From Desulfobacterales bacterium (GTDB lineage: Bacteria > Desulfobacterota > Desulfobacteria > Desulfobacterales > SURF-7), in NCBI GenBank assembly GCA_028277765.1, contig JANQFQ010000137.1:1-50776 (forward strand): DNA of 50,776 nt, in the 5' to 3' direction. Both the position numbers and the translations under genes were made by a program. The notes under the pieces were generated by a model, which saw only the letters and a program-made list of their open reading frames with translations, made no database searches and was not told the DNA's origin. Below, one piece after another: positions 34,922 through 44,903 of the stretch (positions are counted from its first letter, which is position 1; the number at the start of each line of letters is the position of its first letter).

Positions 34922-35236
34922 ATGGAAAAATTGAAAGGGTTTCAAAAAAGATATCTTAAGGGACTGGCCCACAGCTATAAGCCTGTGGTGACAGTTGGTC
35001 AAAAAGGTGCGGCAGAGACTCTGATAAAGGCGGTTGATGAAGCACTTCATACACATGAGCTGATCAAAATGAAGTTTGTTGAGTTTAAGAAAAAAGCACA
35101 GAAAAAGGAGATTGTCGAAATCGTGACTGAAAAAACCGGGTGTGAGGTGGTCGGCATGATAGGTCATGTTGCGATACTATACAGGATGAATAAGGATCCG
35201 GAAAAAAGGAAAATAAAGATTCCCCAAAAAGCATGA
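34922..35236 (+). CDS. yhbY: YhbY/CRS1 (CRM-domain) RNA-binding protein
   Basis: 104 residues. ATG 34922 follows AAGGGA and is preferred to an upstream GTG at 34898. The protein starts MEKLKGFQKRYLKGLAHSYK and continues PVVTVGQKGAAETLIKAVDEAL, HELIKMKF, with GMIGHVAILYR near the end: the single CRM domain of YhbY, which binds pre-50S ribosomal particles. The usual GxxG loop appears here as GQKG. Complete and expected to be functional. It follows the helicase by 39 bp. Confidence 0.92.
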   Translation: MEKLKGFQKRYLKGLAHSYKPVVTVGQKGAAETLIKAVDEALHTHELIKMKFVEFKKKAQKKEIVEIVTEKTGCEVVGMIGHVAILYRMNKDPEKRKIKIPQKA

Positions 35237-35256
35237 GTTCTGAACAAATTAAAGGT

Positions 35257-35374
35257 AAAGCTGAGTTGAATAGTGTTGTTTACTATTCAAACGAAACTTA
35301 TGCCATTTTCGGTATAAAGCTGAGTTGAATAGTGTTGTTTACTATTCAAACGAAACTTATGCCTTGTTCGGTAT
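35257..35374 (+). repeat. Two tandem copies of a 59-bp repeat with internal hairpin
   Basis: Copies at 35257-35315 and 35316-35374 are identical except for a few bases near the 3' end (CCATTTTCGG against CCTTGTTCGG). Each begins AAAGCTGAG and ends GGTAT and contains a perfect 9-bp inverted repeat, TTGAATAGT and ACTATTCAA, around a 7-base loop. A diverged third copy lies at 50610-50670. It fills the first part of the 313-bp gap before the giant kinase gene; the remainder (35375-35549) shows no gene. Confidence 0.9.
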
Positions 35375-35549
35375 AAGTGATGTTTTATCGTCTTGAATAA
35401 TTGCCTGAAATTGTGTAATATATAGTATCATATTATCCTGACAAAGCTAAAAAATGAGACCAGTATCAGCAATGATACGGTTGAATATGTTTGAATAAGT
35501 ATCAGGAGACTATATAAAACCAGTATGCTGAACAGCACAACAGGTAAAT

Positions 35550-38500
35550 ATGGACTCATTATTGGTCAGTGACATACATATTCCAGGTCTTGATATTATT
35601 AAAGAAATCGGTCACGGTGCTTATACATCTGTTTTCCTTGCCCGAAGTTCCAAAGGGGTATTTGCTGTTAAAATACAGCATCATGACATTCTCACCGGCA
35701 GTTCCACAGGGAGGAGGCGGTTTTATCAGGAAGCCGCACTTCTGACTTGTGTGAATCATTCAGGCCTTCCGACAATATTTGAAGTGGGTACAACTGGAAA
35801 ATCTCCCTACATTGTCATGGAATATATTGATGGGGAGACACTTGAAATGAGGCTTGAAAAAAAACTATTGGATGAGAATGAAACTCTTCATATCGCTCGC
35901 GCTCTTTCTGATGTGCTCTTAAAACTTCACAACAAGGGCTTGGTTCACCGGGATATAAAACCATCCAATATCATGATGACCCCAATGGAGCAGCCCATAT
36001 TGATTGATTTCGGCTTTGTTGCCCATATGGATCATAAAGCTACAGATGGTGAATTTGTGGGCACATTGGAATATTGTTCACCAGAACAAACAGGTGTCAT
36101 AAAACGTCCGGTTGACGGCCGAACTGATTTATATGCACTCGGTACAACCCTTTTTGAATGCTTGACCGGTTATACCCCCTTTGGCAATCAGAATATTTCC
36201 GAATTGATTCGTCAGCATGCGGTTTTAACGGCGCCAAGGCTAGACAGTCTCAGACCGGAAATTTCTCGAGGATGCTGCGAAATCATTGCAAAACTTTTAG
36301 CCAAAGATCCTGATGACCGATATCAGTCGGCTGACAGACTGTCCTATGATCTGGATAATATCGATAAAATTAATCACGCTCTTGACCGGTACGAGGTTCT
36401 TCAATTCGGTGCCAGCGATACGGAATTGATCAACTGGGAAGAAGCCCCAATTTTTGGAAGGGAAGTTGAACTTGAAGAATTAACTGAACAGTGGAATGAT
36501 GTTCAAAAAAAAGGGGGACGATTTGTAGTCATCCAGGGGCGGCCCGGAAGTGGGAAAACCCGTCTGGCGCTGGAATTAATGAGAACCGCGGAAAATCAGT
36601 CCGTTGTTTTACTAAAGGCAAAATGTTCCAAAGGATCTGCACTTCCTTATTTTCCCATCAGACAGGCAATTGACGGTTATCTTTGTCAACTGGCCCTTCA
36701 ACCGGAAGTTTATCGATCTTCAATTGAACATTGGATAAGGGATATAGCAGAACCGTATTCTTCTGTGCTAAAAGATTTTTCTTCGCATTTGAACCGGCTT
36801 TTAGTAGACGTGGAACCCATGGATCAGGAAAAAGTGTCCCAGGATGTTTTTAGTGATGCTCTTTCGTTTTTATTATTAAACTTGGCGCCTGAAAAAAGCC
36901 CTATGATATTCATGCTGGATGATATCCAGTGGATTGATGAGGCCAGCCTGCGGGTCATCAATGAAATGGCCAGTCGTATAAAAGAGCATCCGGTTCTTGT
37001 ATTATGTACAGCACGAACAGATGAATCGTCCGTCCAACGGGTGATCAACTTTTCCAGAAATATAGGTTATGCAAATCCCTTTCACTACAAGCTGAAATCT
37101 CTGAACGAAGAAGCCATGGCCCAAATGATTACATTCCAGCTGGGTGGGATCCCTTTTGAAACAGAAATCATCCAGCAGGTATTCACGATTACTAGCGGGA
37201 ACCCATTTGCTGTTAGTGAATACCTTCGAGCCATGCTGCAGTCCGGGAACGTCCGGCCAAGCTGGGGAAAATGGATTATCGACGGTCATGGCCTTGAAGG
37301 ACTTGAGCTACCCAGTAATGTGCTTGAACTGGTAATCAGGCGTGTTGAGAAACTCAATGATAATACCCGCCGCATTCTGCAGGCCGCAGCTATCATCGGG
37401 ACCCGGTTCAAGGGATCTATGCTTCAGAAAATTTGCAATCTGGATATCATTCAGACCTATCTGGCCATCGATGAAGCGCGAAAAGCAAAACTCATTGAAC
37501 GGCTTGAAATGGAGGAATACGTATTTGTACATGATTGTATTCCCGATGCCCTGATTTCGAATCTTCCTGAAGATGAGACAATACGAATTCACCGGTTGGC
37601 TGCCGAAGCATTGGAATATGTTAAAAATGAAGCTGATATTTATGAAAACAGACGAACTGAATATTTTTATGATATTGCTCGTCATTATGCTTTGGGAAAT
37701 CCAGAAGAAAATCCACGGCCAGTATATGAAGCAAATCTTAATGCAGGTATACATGCTGTAAAGAATTATGCGGATGATGAGGCATATGAATTCCTTCGCA
37801 TGGCGGAAAAAGCCGCCAAATGGGCAGGCATACCCCCTGGCTATATACTCCATTGGAACCTGGGGGAAGTCGCCGGAAGGACCGGTAGGACCCATGAAGC
37901 AATAGCGTATCTAACATCAGCCCTTCAACGAACAGATTCCGTTATTCAGCGAGCCCAGATTTATTGCAGGATAGCGGACCTGCACAGAACCAACTGCCAC
38001 AGTGATCCCGCGTGGACTGAAATTAAAAACGCCTTCAAAGAACTGGATATCAGTCCGCCCCGTATGACGCCATGGTACATGGTAGGTACAATAATACAGT
38101 GGGTGATTTTTTCAATTACCAAAACATTCCCCATATTAAAACGGTTTTCCATGTTTTCCGAAATAAAAGATACGGAAGAACTGGAAAAACAAAAGACCCT
38201 TGTATACATATATGAGATCGCTTCGATGATCGCTTTTCTCCAAGACAGACACATCATCATGTTTCATGCAGCTATCCGATCACTCAATATCGCGTACAGG
38301 ATAGGAGAATCAAGAGAGCTTTCCCGATGTTACAGTGTCTATGCAATGATATGGTTAAGCCTAAAGCAGTTTTCAAAGACGCAATACTATATTCAGGAAT
38401 CACTTGAAATTGCTGAAAGAGCCGCTGATCCTTCAAGTATCGCCATGAGCCGATATCTTGAAGCTGTTATTAGTCAATATATGGGACAGCCGCTTAAAGC

Positions 38501-40967
38501 GGAAAAACTGATGCGGAACAGTATCGCTCAACACGGCATTTGGCTGGATCTGCCTGAATATCTGAATGCCACTGCAGAAATAATATGGAATTATCATATG
38601 CGTGGATATGCAAGGGAGTCGCTGATTTATATTCAAGACTCTATATCGGAAGCAGAACGACGTTCACGCAGGGATAAAAACATTCATCTCATTAATCACT
38701 TTCGCTGTTATGCCATGGCGTCACTCACGCTTCTGGGATTTCCCGCAAAAGCTCTGGAACATCTCAGGGTTATTAAAAATACAACCGGAGGCATTTCAGA
38801 AGACTGGCTCACCCAGTGCATCTATCATTCCCACCTTTGTTTTTATTATCTTGAACAGGGTGAACTTGGAGAGCCGATTGAGACTTCCTTTATAAATTTT
38901 GAAAAGCTAAACATCGGTCCTAAATGTTTCATGCCCTATTTAAATCGTTTTCATTTCTATAAAGCATATGCCCATGCCCGTCAGGTAATGAACAGCGAAG
39001 GCGATGTCCGTAAAAAATATCTTGTTCGGTTAAAAAAGGCGGTATTGGATTTAAAAAAAGTATATCCTCATCCGCTTCATACGAGTCATCGATATGTTTT
39101 GGAAGGAATTTATGAGCGGCTGACTGGAAATGTTAAAAAAGCCATGGCACGTTTTGAAAAGGCGGAAACATTGGCCAGTCAGGTGGATAATCCCTGGGTG
39201 CAATATGAAACAGCACTGCATCGGGCGTATATTATGCGGGATCTTGAAAACAGTAAATCAGCACGCCGCAATGCGAGAATTGCACAACAAATTGCCATTG
39301 ATCATGGATGGCTGATACGCGAACGAAGGATCCGGGATGAATTTGGTATTCAGGACAGGCTTGGCAGGACTGGATCATCCGGATCATCTGGATCGTCCGG
39401 CAGAAGACTAGCTGCTGATGATATTAAACAGAAACACCAGTTGGAAGCATTGATACAGGTCAGCCTTGCGTCATCCACTGTGCTGAATCCTGAACAACTG
39501 GTACGAATTGCCTTGGATGAGATTTTACAAATTCTCGGCGGTGAACAGGTGATCCTTTTTTTATCTGATGATGGACTTAAACGCCCAACATTTTATTGCG
39601 GCCGGGATCCTGATAAAAGAGATTTGGCTGAATCAATTGACTATAGTCATACAGTGCTTGAGAACTGTTGGGCAGATCAAAAAGCGGTGGTTTACAGCGG
39701 TACATCAGATGAGGAGCTGAACAGGAGTGTCAGCATTGTTTCAAAAGACCTTCGAAGCATTATTGCTGTTCCCATCATTTTACGGGACAAACCCATGGGA
39801 ATCGTGTATGTGGATAACCGTTTAGTCAGGGGGGTTTTTGATGAGGAAGACGTTGAAATACTCATTGCCATTGCCCACCATATCGGAGTGTCCCTGGAAA
39901 CAGCTCGCACGGCGCAGCTTGAAATTCAAGTAAAATCCGAAAGACAGCAGAGAATATTTTCCGATGATCTGAGAAACTTGACCAAAACATTATCCATGAC
40001 CCTATCCCATAAAGATGTACTGGAAACATTTTTAACACACCTGAGTAAAATACTCCCCACAAGTACTGTATCCCACGCATTTCTCAGGATAGATAATCAG
40101 TGGGACATGGTCGCTCAGGATTGTTCACGGAATAATGACGTTCCATTACAGATTTCCGTGGATCAAACTTCCATCATCCTGGAAAAGTTGCTAGATAAAA
40201 AAGAGTCGATCCTGATACCATCAGTACAAAAAGATTCGTTCTTTACCAAATCAAAAAAAGAAGGAGCATGGCTGGCTGTTCCCTTGTTTTCAAAGAACAT
40301 GGTTATAGGCGCCATTGTTGTTTATTCGGACACTCCCGATATGTTTAGCGAAAATCTATTTTCAAACGTGAGAACCTATTCCGCGCACGCAGCCGTGGCT
40401 CTGGATAATGCCAGGCTTTTTGAAAAAGTACAAGAGCTTGCGAGGATCGATGATCTGACCGGAATAGCAAACAGGAGGCATCTGCTCGAACTGTCTGAAA
40501 TAGAATTTTCACGAGCAAGCCGTTATCAAAAACTGTTTGCCGGAATCATGATAGACGTTGACGGCTTTAAAATGATCAATGACAAATACGGGCATTCAAT
40601 TGGAGATGCTATCCTTCGTGAAGTTGCAGAACGCTGTAAAATGACATTGCGACAAACAGACATTTTAGGTCGTTATGGTGGAGAGGAATTTGTGGCTATC
40701 CTTACGGAAACCGAGTCTCGAGATGAAATTTTTAGTGCATCTGAACGTCTTCGTACAGCTATTGCAGGTAAGCCTTTTCATACAGAATTCGGTGATATTT
40801 TTGTTACCATCAGTCTTGGTATCGCGACAAACGAAGACGAGATTTACACATTATCCGACCTGCTGAAAAAAGCTGATGCAGCCCTTTATCAGGCAAAACA
40901 TTCCGGGAAGAATTGTATTGTTTTTTGGAGTCATAAAATTCAAATGAAATCGTATACTACTTCTTAA
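35550..40967 (+). CDS. Giant Ser/Thr kinase - AAA ATPase - TPR - GAF-GAF - GGDEF signalling protein
   Basis: 1805 residues, no membrane segment. Domains in order: Hanks-type kinase (about 13-275; G-loop GHGAYTSV, K41, HRD 133-135, DFG 153-155, SPEQ in place of APE, GRTDLYALGTTLFECLTG); AAA/STAND-type ATPase (about 300-620; Walker A GRPGSGKT 330-337, Walker B MIFMLDDIQWID with D457/D458); helical TPR-like region (about 700-1240); a GSSGSSGSSG linker near 1275; GAF1 (about 1297-1460); GAF2 (about 1475-1635); and GGDEF (about 1640-1795) with RYGGEEF (GGEEF 1710-1714) and an I-site RQTD (1701-1704). All catalytic motifs look intact. The kinase-ATPase-GAF frame is common in cyanobacteria and Desulfobacterota, often ending in a histidine kinase; here the output is c-di-GMP synthesis with product inhibition. 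Confidence 0.93.
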   Translation: MDSLLVSDIHIPGLDIIKEIGHGAYTSVFLARSSKGVFAVKIQHHDILTGSSTGRRRFYQEAALLTCVNHSGLPTIFEVGTTGKSPYIVMEYIDGETLEMRLEKKLLDENETLHIARALSDVLLKLHNKGLVHRDIKPSNIMMTPMEQPILIDFGFVAHMDHKATDGEFVGTLEYCSPEQTGVIKRPVDGRTDLYALGTTLFECLTGYTPFGNQNISELIRQHAVLTAPRLDSLRPEISRGCCEIIAKLLAKDPDDRYQSADRLSYDLDNIDKINHALDRYEVLQFGASDTELINWEEAPIFGREVELEELTEQWNDVQKKGGRFVVIQGRPGSGKTRLALELMRTAENQSVVLLKAKCSKGSALPYFPIRQAIDGYLCQLALQPEVYRSSIEHWIRDIAEPYSSVLKDFSSHLNRLLVDVEPMDQEKVSQDVFSDALSFLLLNLAPEKSPMIFMLDDIQWIDEASLRVINEMASRIKEHPVLVLCTARTDESSVQRVINFSRNIGYANPFHYKLKSLNEEAMAQMITFQLGGIPFETEIIQQVFTITSGNPFAVSEYLRAMLQSGNVRPSWGKWIIDGHGLEGLELPSNVLELVIRRVEKLNDNTRRILQAAAIIGTRFKGSMLQKICNLDIIQTYLAIDEARKAKLIERLEMEEYVFVHDCIPDALISNLPEDETIRIHRLAAEALEYVKNEADIYENRRTEYFYDIARHYALGNPEENPRPVYEANLNAGIHAVKNYADDEAYEFLRMAEKAAKWAGIPPGYILHWNLGEVAGRTGRTHEAIAYLTSALQRTDSVIQRAQIYCRIADLHRTNCHSDPAWTEIKNAFKELDISPPRMTPWYMVGTIIQWVIFSITKTFPILKRFSMFSEIKDTEELEKQKTLVYIYEIASMIAFLQDRHIIMFHAAIRSLNIAYRIGESRELSRCYSVYAMIWLSLKQFSKTQYYIQESLEIAERAADPSSIAMSRYLEAVISQYMGQPLKAEKLMRNSIAQHGIWLDLPEYLNATAEIIWNYHMRGYARESLIYIQDSISEAERRSRRDKNIHLINHFRCYAMASLTLLGFPAKALEHLRVIKNTTGGISEDWLTQCIYHSHLCFYYLEQGELGEPIETSFINFEKLNIGPKCFMPYLNRFHFYKAYAHARQVMNSEGDVRKKYLVRLKKAVLDLKKVYPHPLHTSHRYVLEGIYERLTGNVKKAMARFEKAETLASQVDNPWVQYETALHRAYIMRDLENSKSARRNARIAQQIAIDHGWLIRERRIRDEFGIQDRLGRTGSSGSSGSSGRRLAADDIKQKHQLEALIQVSLASSTVLNPEQLVRIALDEILQILGGEQVILFLSDDGLKRPTFYCGRDPDKRDLAESIDYSHTVLENCWADQKAVVYSGTSDEELNRSVSIVSKDLRSIIAVPIILRDKPMGIVYVDNRLVRGVFDEEDVEILIAIAHHIGVSLETARTAQLEIQVKSERQQRIFSDDLRNLTKTLSMTLSHKDVLETFLTHLSKILPTSTVSHAFLRIDNQWDMVAQDCSRNNDVPLQISVDQTSIILEKLLDKKESILIPSVQKDSFFTKSKKEGAWLAVPLFSKNMVIGAIVVYSDTPDMFSENLFSNVRTYSAHAAVALDNARLFEKVQELARIDDLTGIANRRHLLELSEIEFSRASRYQKLFAGIMIDVDGFKMINDKYGHSIGDAILREVAERCKMTLRQTDILGRYGGEEFVAILTETESRDEIFSASERLRTAIAGKPFHTEFGDIFVTISLGIATNEDEIYTLSDLLKKADAALYQAKHSGKNCIVFWSHKIQMKSYTTS

Positions 40968-40994
40968 AACAAGTTTTTTTATGAGAAAAGTAGA

Positions 40995-42467
40995 TTAATT
41001 AATGATGAGTTTACCGCTGCCATTCAGGAGGTAACTACGGCTGCAAAATTCCTCGTAAGTCATCATTTCAAGTATATCAGGAGCTTCAATTGTTCCCCAT
41101 GTGCGGCGACCGTCATCCAGGAGGCAAGCCACATAGCCGACATGAGGTTTGCCGTCCTGATATGATACAGTGTAGGCCTCAATGGTAACTGGCCCCTCCC
41201 ATTTAACCACTACTTCTCGTTGCGGTAAAATATCGACTTGTGTCTGAAGGTTTTCATAACAAAATCCATCAGTCGGGGATTCAGTGGAATAGATTCCAAA
41301 AGCGTGGTTGGTAAGCAATCCGCCGTTAGCGCTGACAAGTCCTGTTGAGCCCCGATCTTCCCTAAGGACTTCAGCCATGCGCGCAATCGAGTGAAGTACA
41401 TAGCTGTTCAACGGTCCACCTCCAAATGTGAGCCCTCCGGTGACAGAGAGTGTACAGTCTTCGGGGATATCGAGCTCTGATGCGGCAATTAGAACGGCTG
41501 AAGGAAAACAGCTGTAAATATCCACATGATCGACCTCCGAGATCGTTTTTCTTGCAAGTTCGAGCACGCGAGTGCCAGCTATCCGTATGGGGGGTGAACG
41601 ATGAAGGTCCATGCGGGTGGATACAAAGGCGGTGTCATCAGCTTCAGTTGCTGCATGCAGGAAAACGAGTTTCTCTTCGGGAACACCTGCATCCCGGGCA
41701 GTCTTCAGAGAGCAAAGGATGAGACCCGCGGCCATATCTACTCGGAAGTTGGCATTCAACAGCCGTGTATATGGAAACGAAATCATTGGATTGTCAGGAG
41801 AAGCAAAGCCGATTTCCTGGGCAGAATAAGGCTTTTGGATCCAAGCATTGGGATTGTTGCATGCAACAGTGTTAAAGCTTTCCCAAAGTTTTGATATTCG
41901 TTTTGAATTGGCTGCAAGGGTTTCACCATTATTAAAGCGTATCGCGCTTTCAAAAAGGGCATAAAAGTCGCTAGGTCTCATCAGACCGCGTGTACGTTCA
42001 GCCTCATGGATTAATTCCTTTTCCTCTGCAAGCATTCGATCAGGGACACCCGGAACTTCAGTTGACTTTAACTTGACACCCAGACGCTGGGCTTGACCAA
42101 GACTTCGACCATTCTCAGCACCGGTGATAAGGAAGACACCATTACGACCTGACTGGATATGAAGTGAAGCGTCTGTTACGCAGATCTGTGCAAAGTTTCC
42201 ACCAAAGGGCGTGCCAACGGTTTCGATGGATGTTATGCCGAGTCCGCGAGCAATCTCCCGGCCGGGATCACCATAATCCCACGCACCTCTAACAACGTAA
42301 ATCGATTCAGCGCGTTTCAGGAGCTCTGGGACACTGGAGTCTTCTCCTGCTAGCTTTAATGCTGCTATCATCATTTCCAGAGGTTCGGTCGCTTCCAAAG
42401 GATTCTCATGACGCTGCAATAATTGTCCAATCCCTACAATTACTGGAATATGTTGTGCTGAATGCAT
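40995..42467 (-). CDS. Thiolase-like protein type 1 (acetyl-CoA acetyltransferase-like)
   Basis: 490 residues. IPVIVGIGQLLQR, GRSLGQAQRL, TGGLTFGGGPLNSYVLHSIA and SANGGLLTNHAFGIYSTE place it in the SCP-x/thiolase-like type-1 group, and the last 100 residues form the extra beta-rich domain of that group (VKWEGPVTIEAYTVSY, DGKPHVGYVACLLDDGRRTW). The nucleophilic Cys of true thiolases is not at its expected place (GGNFAQICVTDASLH aligns Gly/Asn there), and the GHP motif is GGP. It probably binds acyl-CoA but ordinary thiolysis is doubtful. AAGGA precedes the ATG. It converges with the kinase-GGDEF gene. Confidence 0.85.
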   Translation of the reverse strand: MHSAQHIPVIVGIGQLLQRHENPLEATEPLEMMIAALKLAGEDSSVPELLKRAESIYVVRGAWDYGDPGREIARGLGITSIETVGTPFGGNFAQICVTDASLHIQSGRNGVFLITGAENGRSLGQAQRLGVKLKSTEVPGVPDRMLAEEKELIHEAERTRGLMRPSDFYALFESAIRFNNGETLAANSKRISKLWESFNTVACNNPNAWIQKPYSAQEIGFASPDNPMISFPYTRLLNANFRVDMAAGLILCSLKTARDAGVPEEKLVFLHAATEADDTAFVSTRMDLHRSPPIRIAGTRVLELARKTISEVDHVDIYSCFPSAVLIAASELDIPEDCTLSVTGGLTFGGGPLNSYVLHSIARMAEVLREDRGSTGLVSANGGLLTNHAFGIYSTESPTDGFCYENLQTQVDILPQREVVVKWEGPVTIEAYTVSYQDGKPHVGYVACLLDDGRRTWGTIEAPDILEMMTYEEFCSRSYLLNGSGKLIIN

Positions 42468-42558
42468 GTATTTCCTTATATAATGTCCATATTATTCATC
42501 TTTTATATATAATTAAGCTGATTACTGAAAGTTCTCAATAACAACCTTAAAATTATGT

Positions 42559-43929
42559 TTATGAAGGCTTGCCGGAAAGACATGTTGGAATCGTAAACCA
42601 GAAAGTTGTACCTTTTCCAATTTCCGATTCTAACCAGATTTTTCCAGAATGCCGTTCCACAATTTTTTTGCATACAGACAGTCCAATTCCAGTCCCTTCA
42701 TATTCCTTACGGGTATGTAGTTTCTGAAATATCTGAAACACTCGTTCTGCATGTTTAGGCTCAATGCCAATACCATTGTCGTGAACACTAAAAAGCCATT
42801 TGTCATGTTCTTTTTTGGCTGTGATGTGGATTTCTGATGTTTTGTCCGTACAAAATTTCAACGCGTTTCCGATCAGGTTTTGAAAGAGTTGTATAAGTTG
42901 AGATTCATCGGCAATGATGATTGGAAGTATGTCATACGTGATTTTTGCATGAACTTCTTTTATGGAAATTTCAAGATTTTTTATTACTTTTCCTAAGACA
43001 TCCTCCACATTTGTTTCTTTAAATGGTTTTCCCTTTGTACCGATTCGAGAATAATGGAGCAGATCATTTATCAATTGTTTCATTCGGGAAGCACCATCCA
43101 AAGCAAATTCAATAAACTCTTTTGAATCAGAATCAAATTTATCCTTATTACGTCTTTCAAGAAGAGAAACATAACTGGAAATCATTCGTAGCGGTTCTTG
43201 CAGATCATGAGAAGCAATATAGGCGAAATATTCTAATTCTTTGTTAGTGCGTTTTAATTCATCCTCAATTTTTCTGCGATTGGATATCTCTTTTAGTAAC
43301 TGATTATTTGCTTTTTTAATTTTATTTTCACTCGCATAGTCGTTGTAGTAAACCCAAGAGCATGTAATTATGATAAATAAAAAGGTCGTTCCATACATCA
43401 ACGCATTAAATGCGGGATAAAGACCTTTTTTTAAAATGAAGAGATTCTCTCTATAAGAAGGGCAGTATAGTCCCACAATTATCAGTGCTACTATCAAAAA
43501 CAGATATAAACCGATAATGTATTTTTTTTCATAAGGTGTAAAAAGGAACATTACTAAAGCAGCCGAGGAAAAATAGAGATAGTGAATACCTGACTGTTTC
43601 CCTAATGCCATGGAAACGATAAAAATACATATTGTGCCGAATACAACCATTAAAATACGAGAAAGTTTGATTAAACCAAATTTATTTTGCAATGGGACGG
43701 TAATCAACACAGTTGTTTCAAACAAGGCAATCATCGCATTTCCATAGGACTCAATCCATGTAAAAATAAAAATAAAGACAGATGTCAGTAAACCAAGAAT
43801 CATACCAGTAACGTTTACGATTTGAATCCGCTTTAATAATTGAATATCCATGTCCGGTTGAATGCCAGCGTTTATACACCAGATGGCAAACGTTTTAATT
43901 CTCGAAAATAATGATCTCGTGAATTCCAT
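42559..43929 (-). CDS. Membrane sensor histidine kinase
   Basis: 456 residues. About six membrane helices (residues 35-195) form the sensor part with no recognised extracytoplasmic domain. A short coiled linker leads to HisKA with FAYIASHDLQEPLRMISSY (phospho-acceptor H241), then HATPase_c with N box NLIGNALKFC, G1 DNGIGIEP, F box VFQIFQKLH and G2 GTGIGLSVCKK. All are intact. The HDLQEPLR H-box is common in bacteriophytochrome-like and methanogen-type kinases. No response regulator gene lies beside it, so it is an orphan kinase in this window. The gene stands alone on the minus strand. Confidence 0.92.
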   Translation of the reverse strand: MEFTRSLFSRIKTFAIWCINAGIQPDMDIQLLKRIQIVNVTGMILGLLTSVFIFIFTWIESYGNAMIALFETTVLITVPLQNKFGLIKLSRILMVVFGTICIFIVSMALGKQSGIHYLYFSSAALVMFLFTPYEKKYIIGLYLFLIVALIIVGLYCPSYRENLFILKKGLYPAFNALMYGTTFLFIIITCSWVYYNDYASENKIKKANNQLLKEISNRRKIEDELKRTNKELEYFAYIASHDLQEPLRMISSYVSLLERRNKDKFDSDSKEFIEFALDGASRMKQLINDLLHYSRIGTKGKPFKETNVEDVLGKVIKNLEISIKEVHAKITYDILPIIIADESQLIQLFQNLIGNALKFCTDKTSEIHITAKKEHDKWLFSVHDNGIGIEPKHAERVFQIFQKLHTRKEYEGTGIGLSVCKKIVERHSGKIWLESEIGKGTTFWFTIPTCLSGKPS

Positions 43930-44028
43930 TTTACGTTTCTCTTTGGAGTAAATGTTTGAAGAATGTTAAAAAAATTGGAATCTTACAATTATCCACAGGA
44001 GGCTTACTATCAGACCTTCATTTTACTA

Positions 44029-44892
44029 CTATTCAGTTGACAATTTGATATCATCAACTTCAATTGTTCGAACTAATCTGTTAATTTCCTTTAGTTGATC
44101 AACATGATAAGACAATATAATAAATACTGCCGATTTATCAGTTTTTGTGCACACTGCATTTACTGTCCATTTTGGAGGGGTGTCTTTTTCCGAAATATAT
44201 GCAGTACCGTTTATGCCACAAAAATTACTAGTATCAATTTTTTTGAGTGGAGATCCAGCCATAGGGGTGGCATTTAAAAAACTGTTTATCAATTCCTCAG
44301 CGACTTTTAAGAAATCTGCTTCAGGTAAATGTGTAAGCTGTGGCACCCTTACAACAAATATCATTTTGGTACTATCAGCATTATTAAGCATTAGTCTTTG
44401 ATGTCCGGTTTCATCTGGTGTTTCACTATGTATTTTCCAGCCAGTGGGTACCTTCATGGAAATATAGCTATTCGTTTTTGTTTCCCAAAGATCCTCAAAT
44501 TTCCAGGAAGGGAGAACATCGTTTGTCTTTTTATAGTACGCATATCCTTTTTTTGAATTAACAAATAAAAGCCCTTGTTCATTTAGAAGAAACTCTCTTG
44601 GGAATTTAACTTCATAACCATCTTTTGATAGTATCATATGGAATTGATTATCTATCAACTCATAAAACCCATAATATTTCGTTGAACTGTCAACAAATAG
44701 CCGACCATCTTCATAAATATAAAGTTTCTCGTATGGAATAGGTTGGTCAGGTTTATCGTCATCTTTGTATAACTCCCAGGCACCTTGAATGGCTTCAGAT
44801 GATGAATTATTCACTGTTTTTTGTGAAGAAACACAACCCCATCCTCCACAAAAAAATCCAAAAATTAAAATAAAAATAATGGTTTTTTTCAT
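44029..44892 (-). CDS. Probable lipoprotein, unknown function
   Basis: 287 residues. Starts MKKTIIFILIFGFFCGG and has a cysteine (GWGC) in lipobox-like position followed by SSQ. The N-terminal domain (IQGAWELYKDDDKPDQPIPY, LYIYEDGRLFVDSSTKYYGFY) looks like a lipocalin-type small beta domain. The C-terminal half (SYISMKVPTGWKIHSETPDE, RLMLNNADSTKMIFVVRVPQL, AVFIILSYHVDQ) resembles PsbP/DUF-type alpha-beta folds that carry a VPxGW start. AAGGAGAGTAATA is the ribosome site. It lies 11 bp after the solute-binding gene and is surely co-transcribed. No named family recognised. Confidence 0.65.
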   Translation of the reverse strand: MKKTIIFILIFGFFCGGWGCVSSQKTVNNSSSEAIQGAWELYKDDDKPDQPIPYEKLYIYEDGRLFVDSSTKYYGFYELIDNQFHMILSKDGYEVKFPREFLLNEQGLLFVNSKKGYAYYKKTNDVLPSWKFEDLWETKTNSYISMKVPTGWKIHSETPDETGHQRLMLNNADSTKMIFVVRVPQLTHLPEADFLKVAEELINSFLNATPMAGSPLKKIDTSNFCGINGTAYISEKDTPPKWTVNAVCTKTDKSAVFIILSYHVDQLKEINRLVRTIEVDDIKLSTE

Positions 44893-44903
44893 TATTACTC
44901 TCC

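Noticed and set aside
35257..35374. CRISPR array
   Set aside because: The two 59-bp units are directly adjacent with no spacers, and no cas genes are present.
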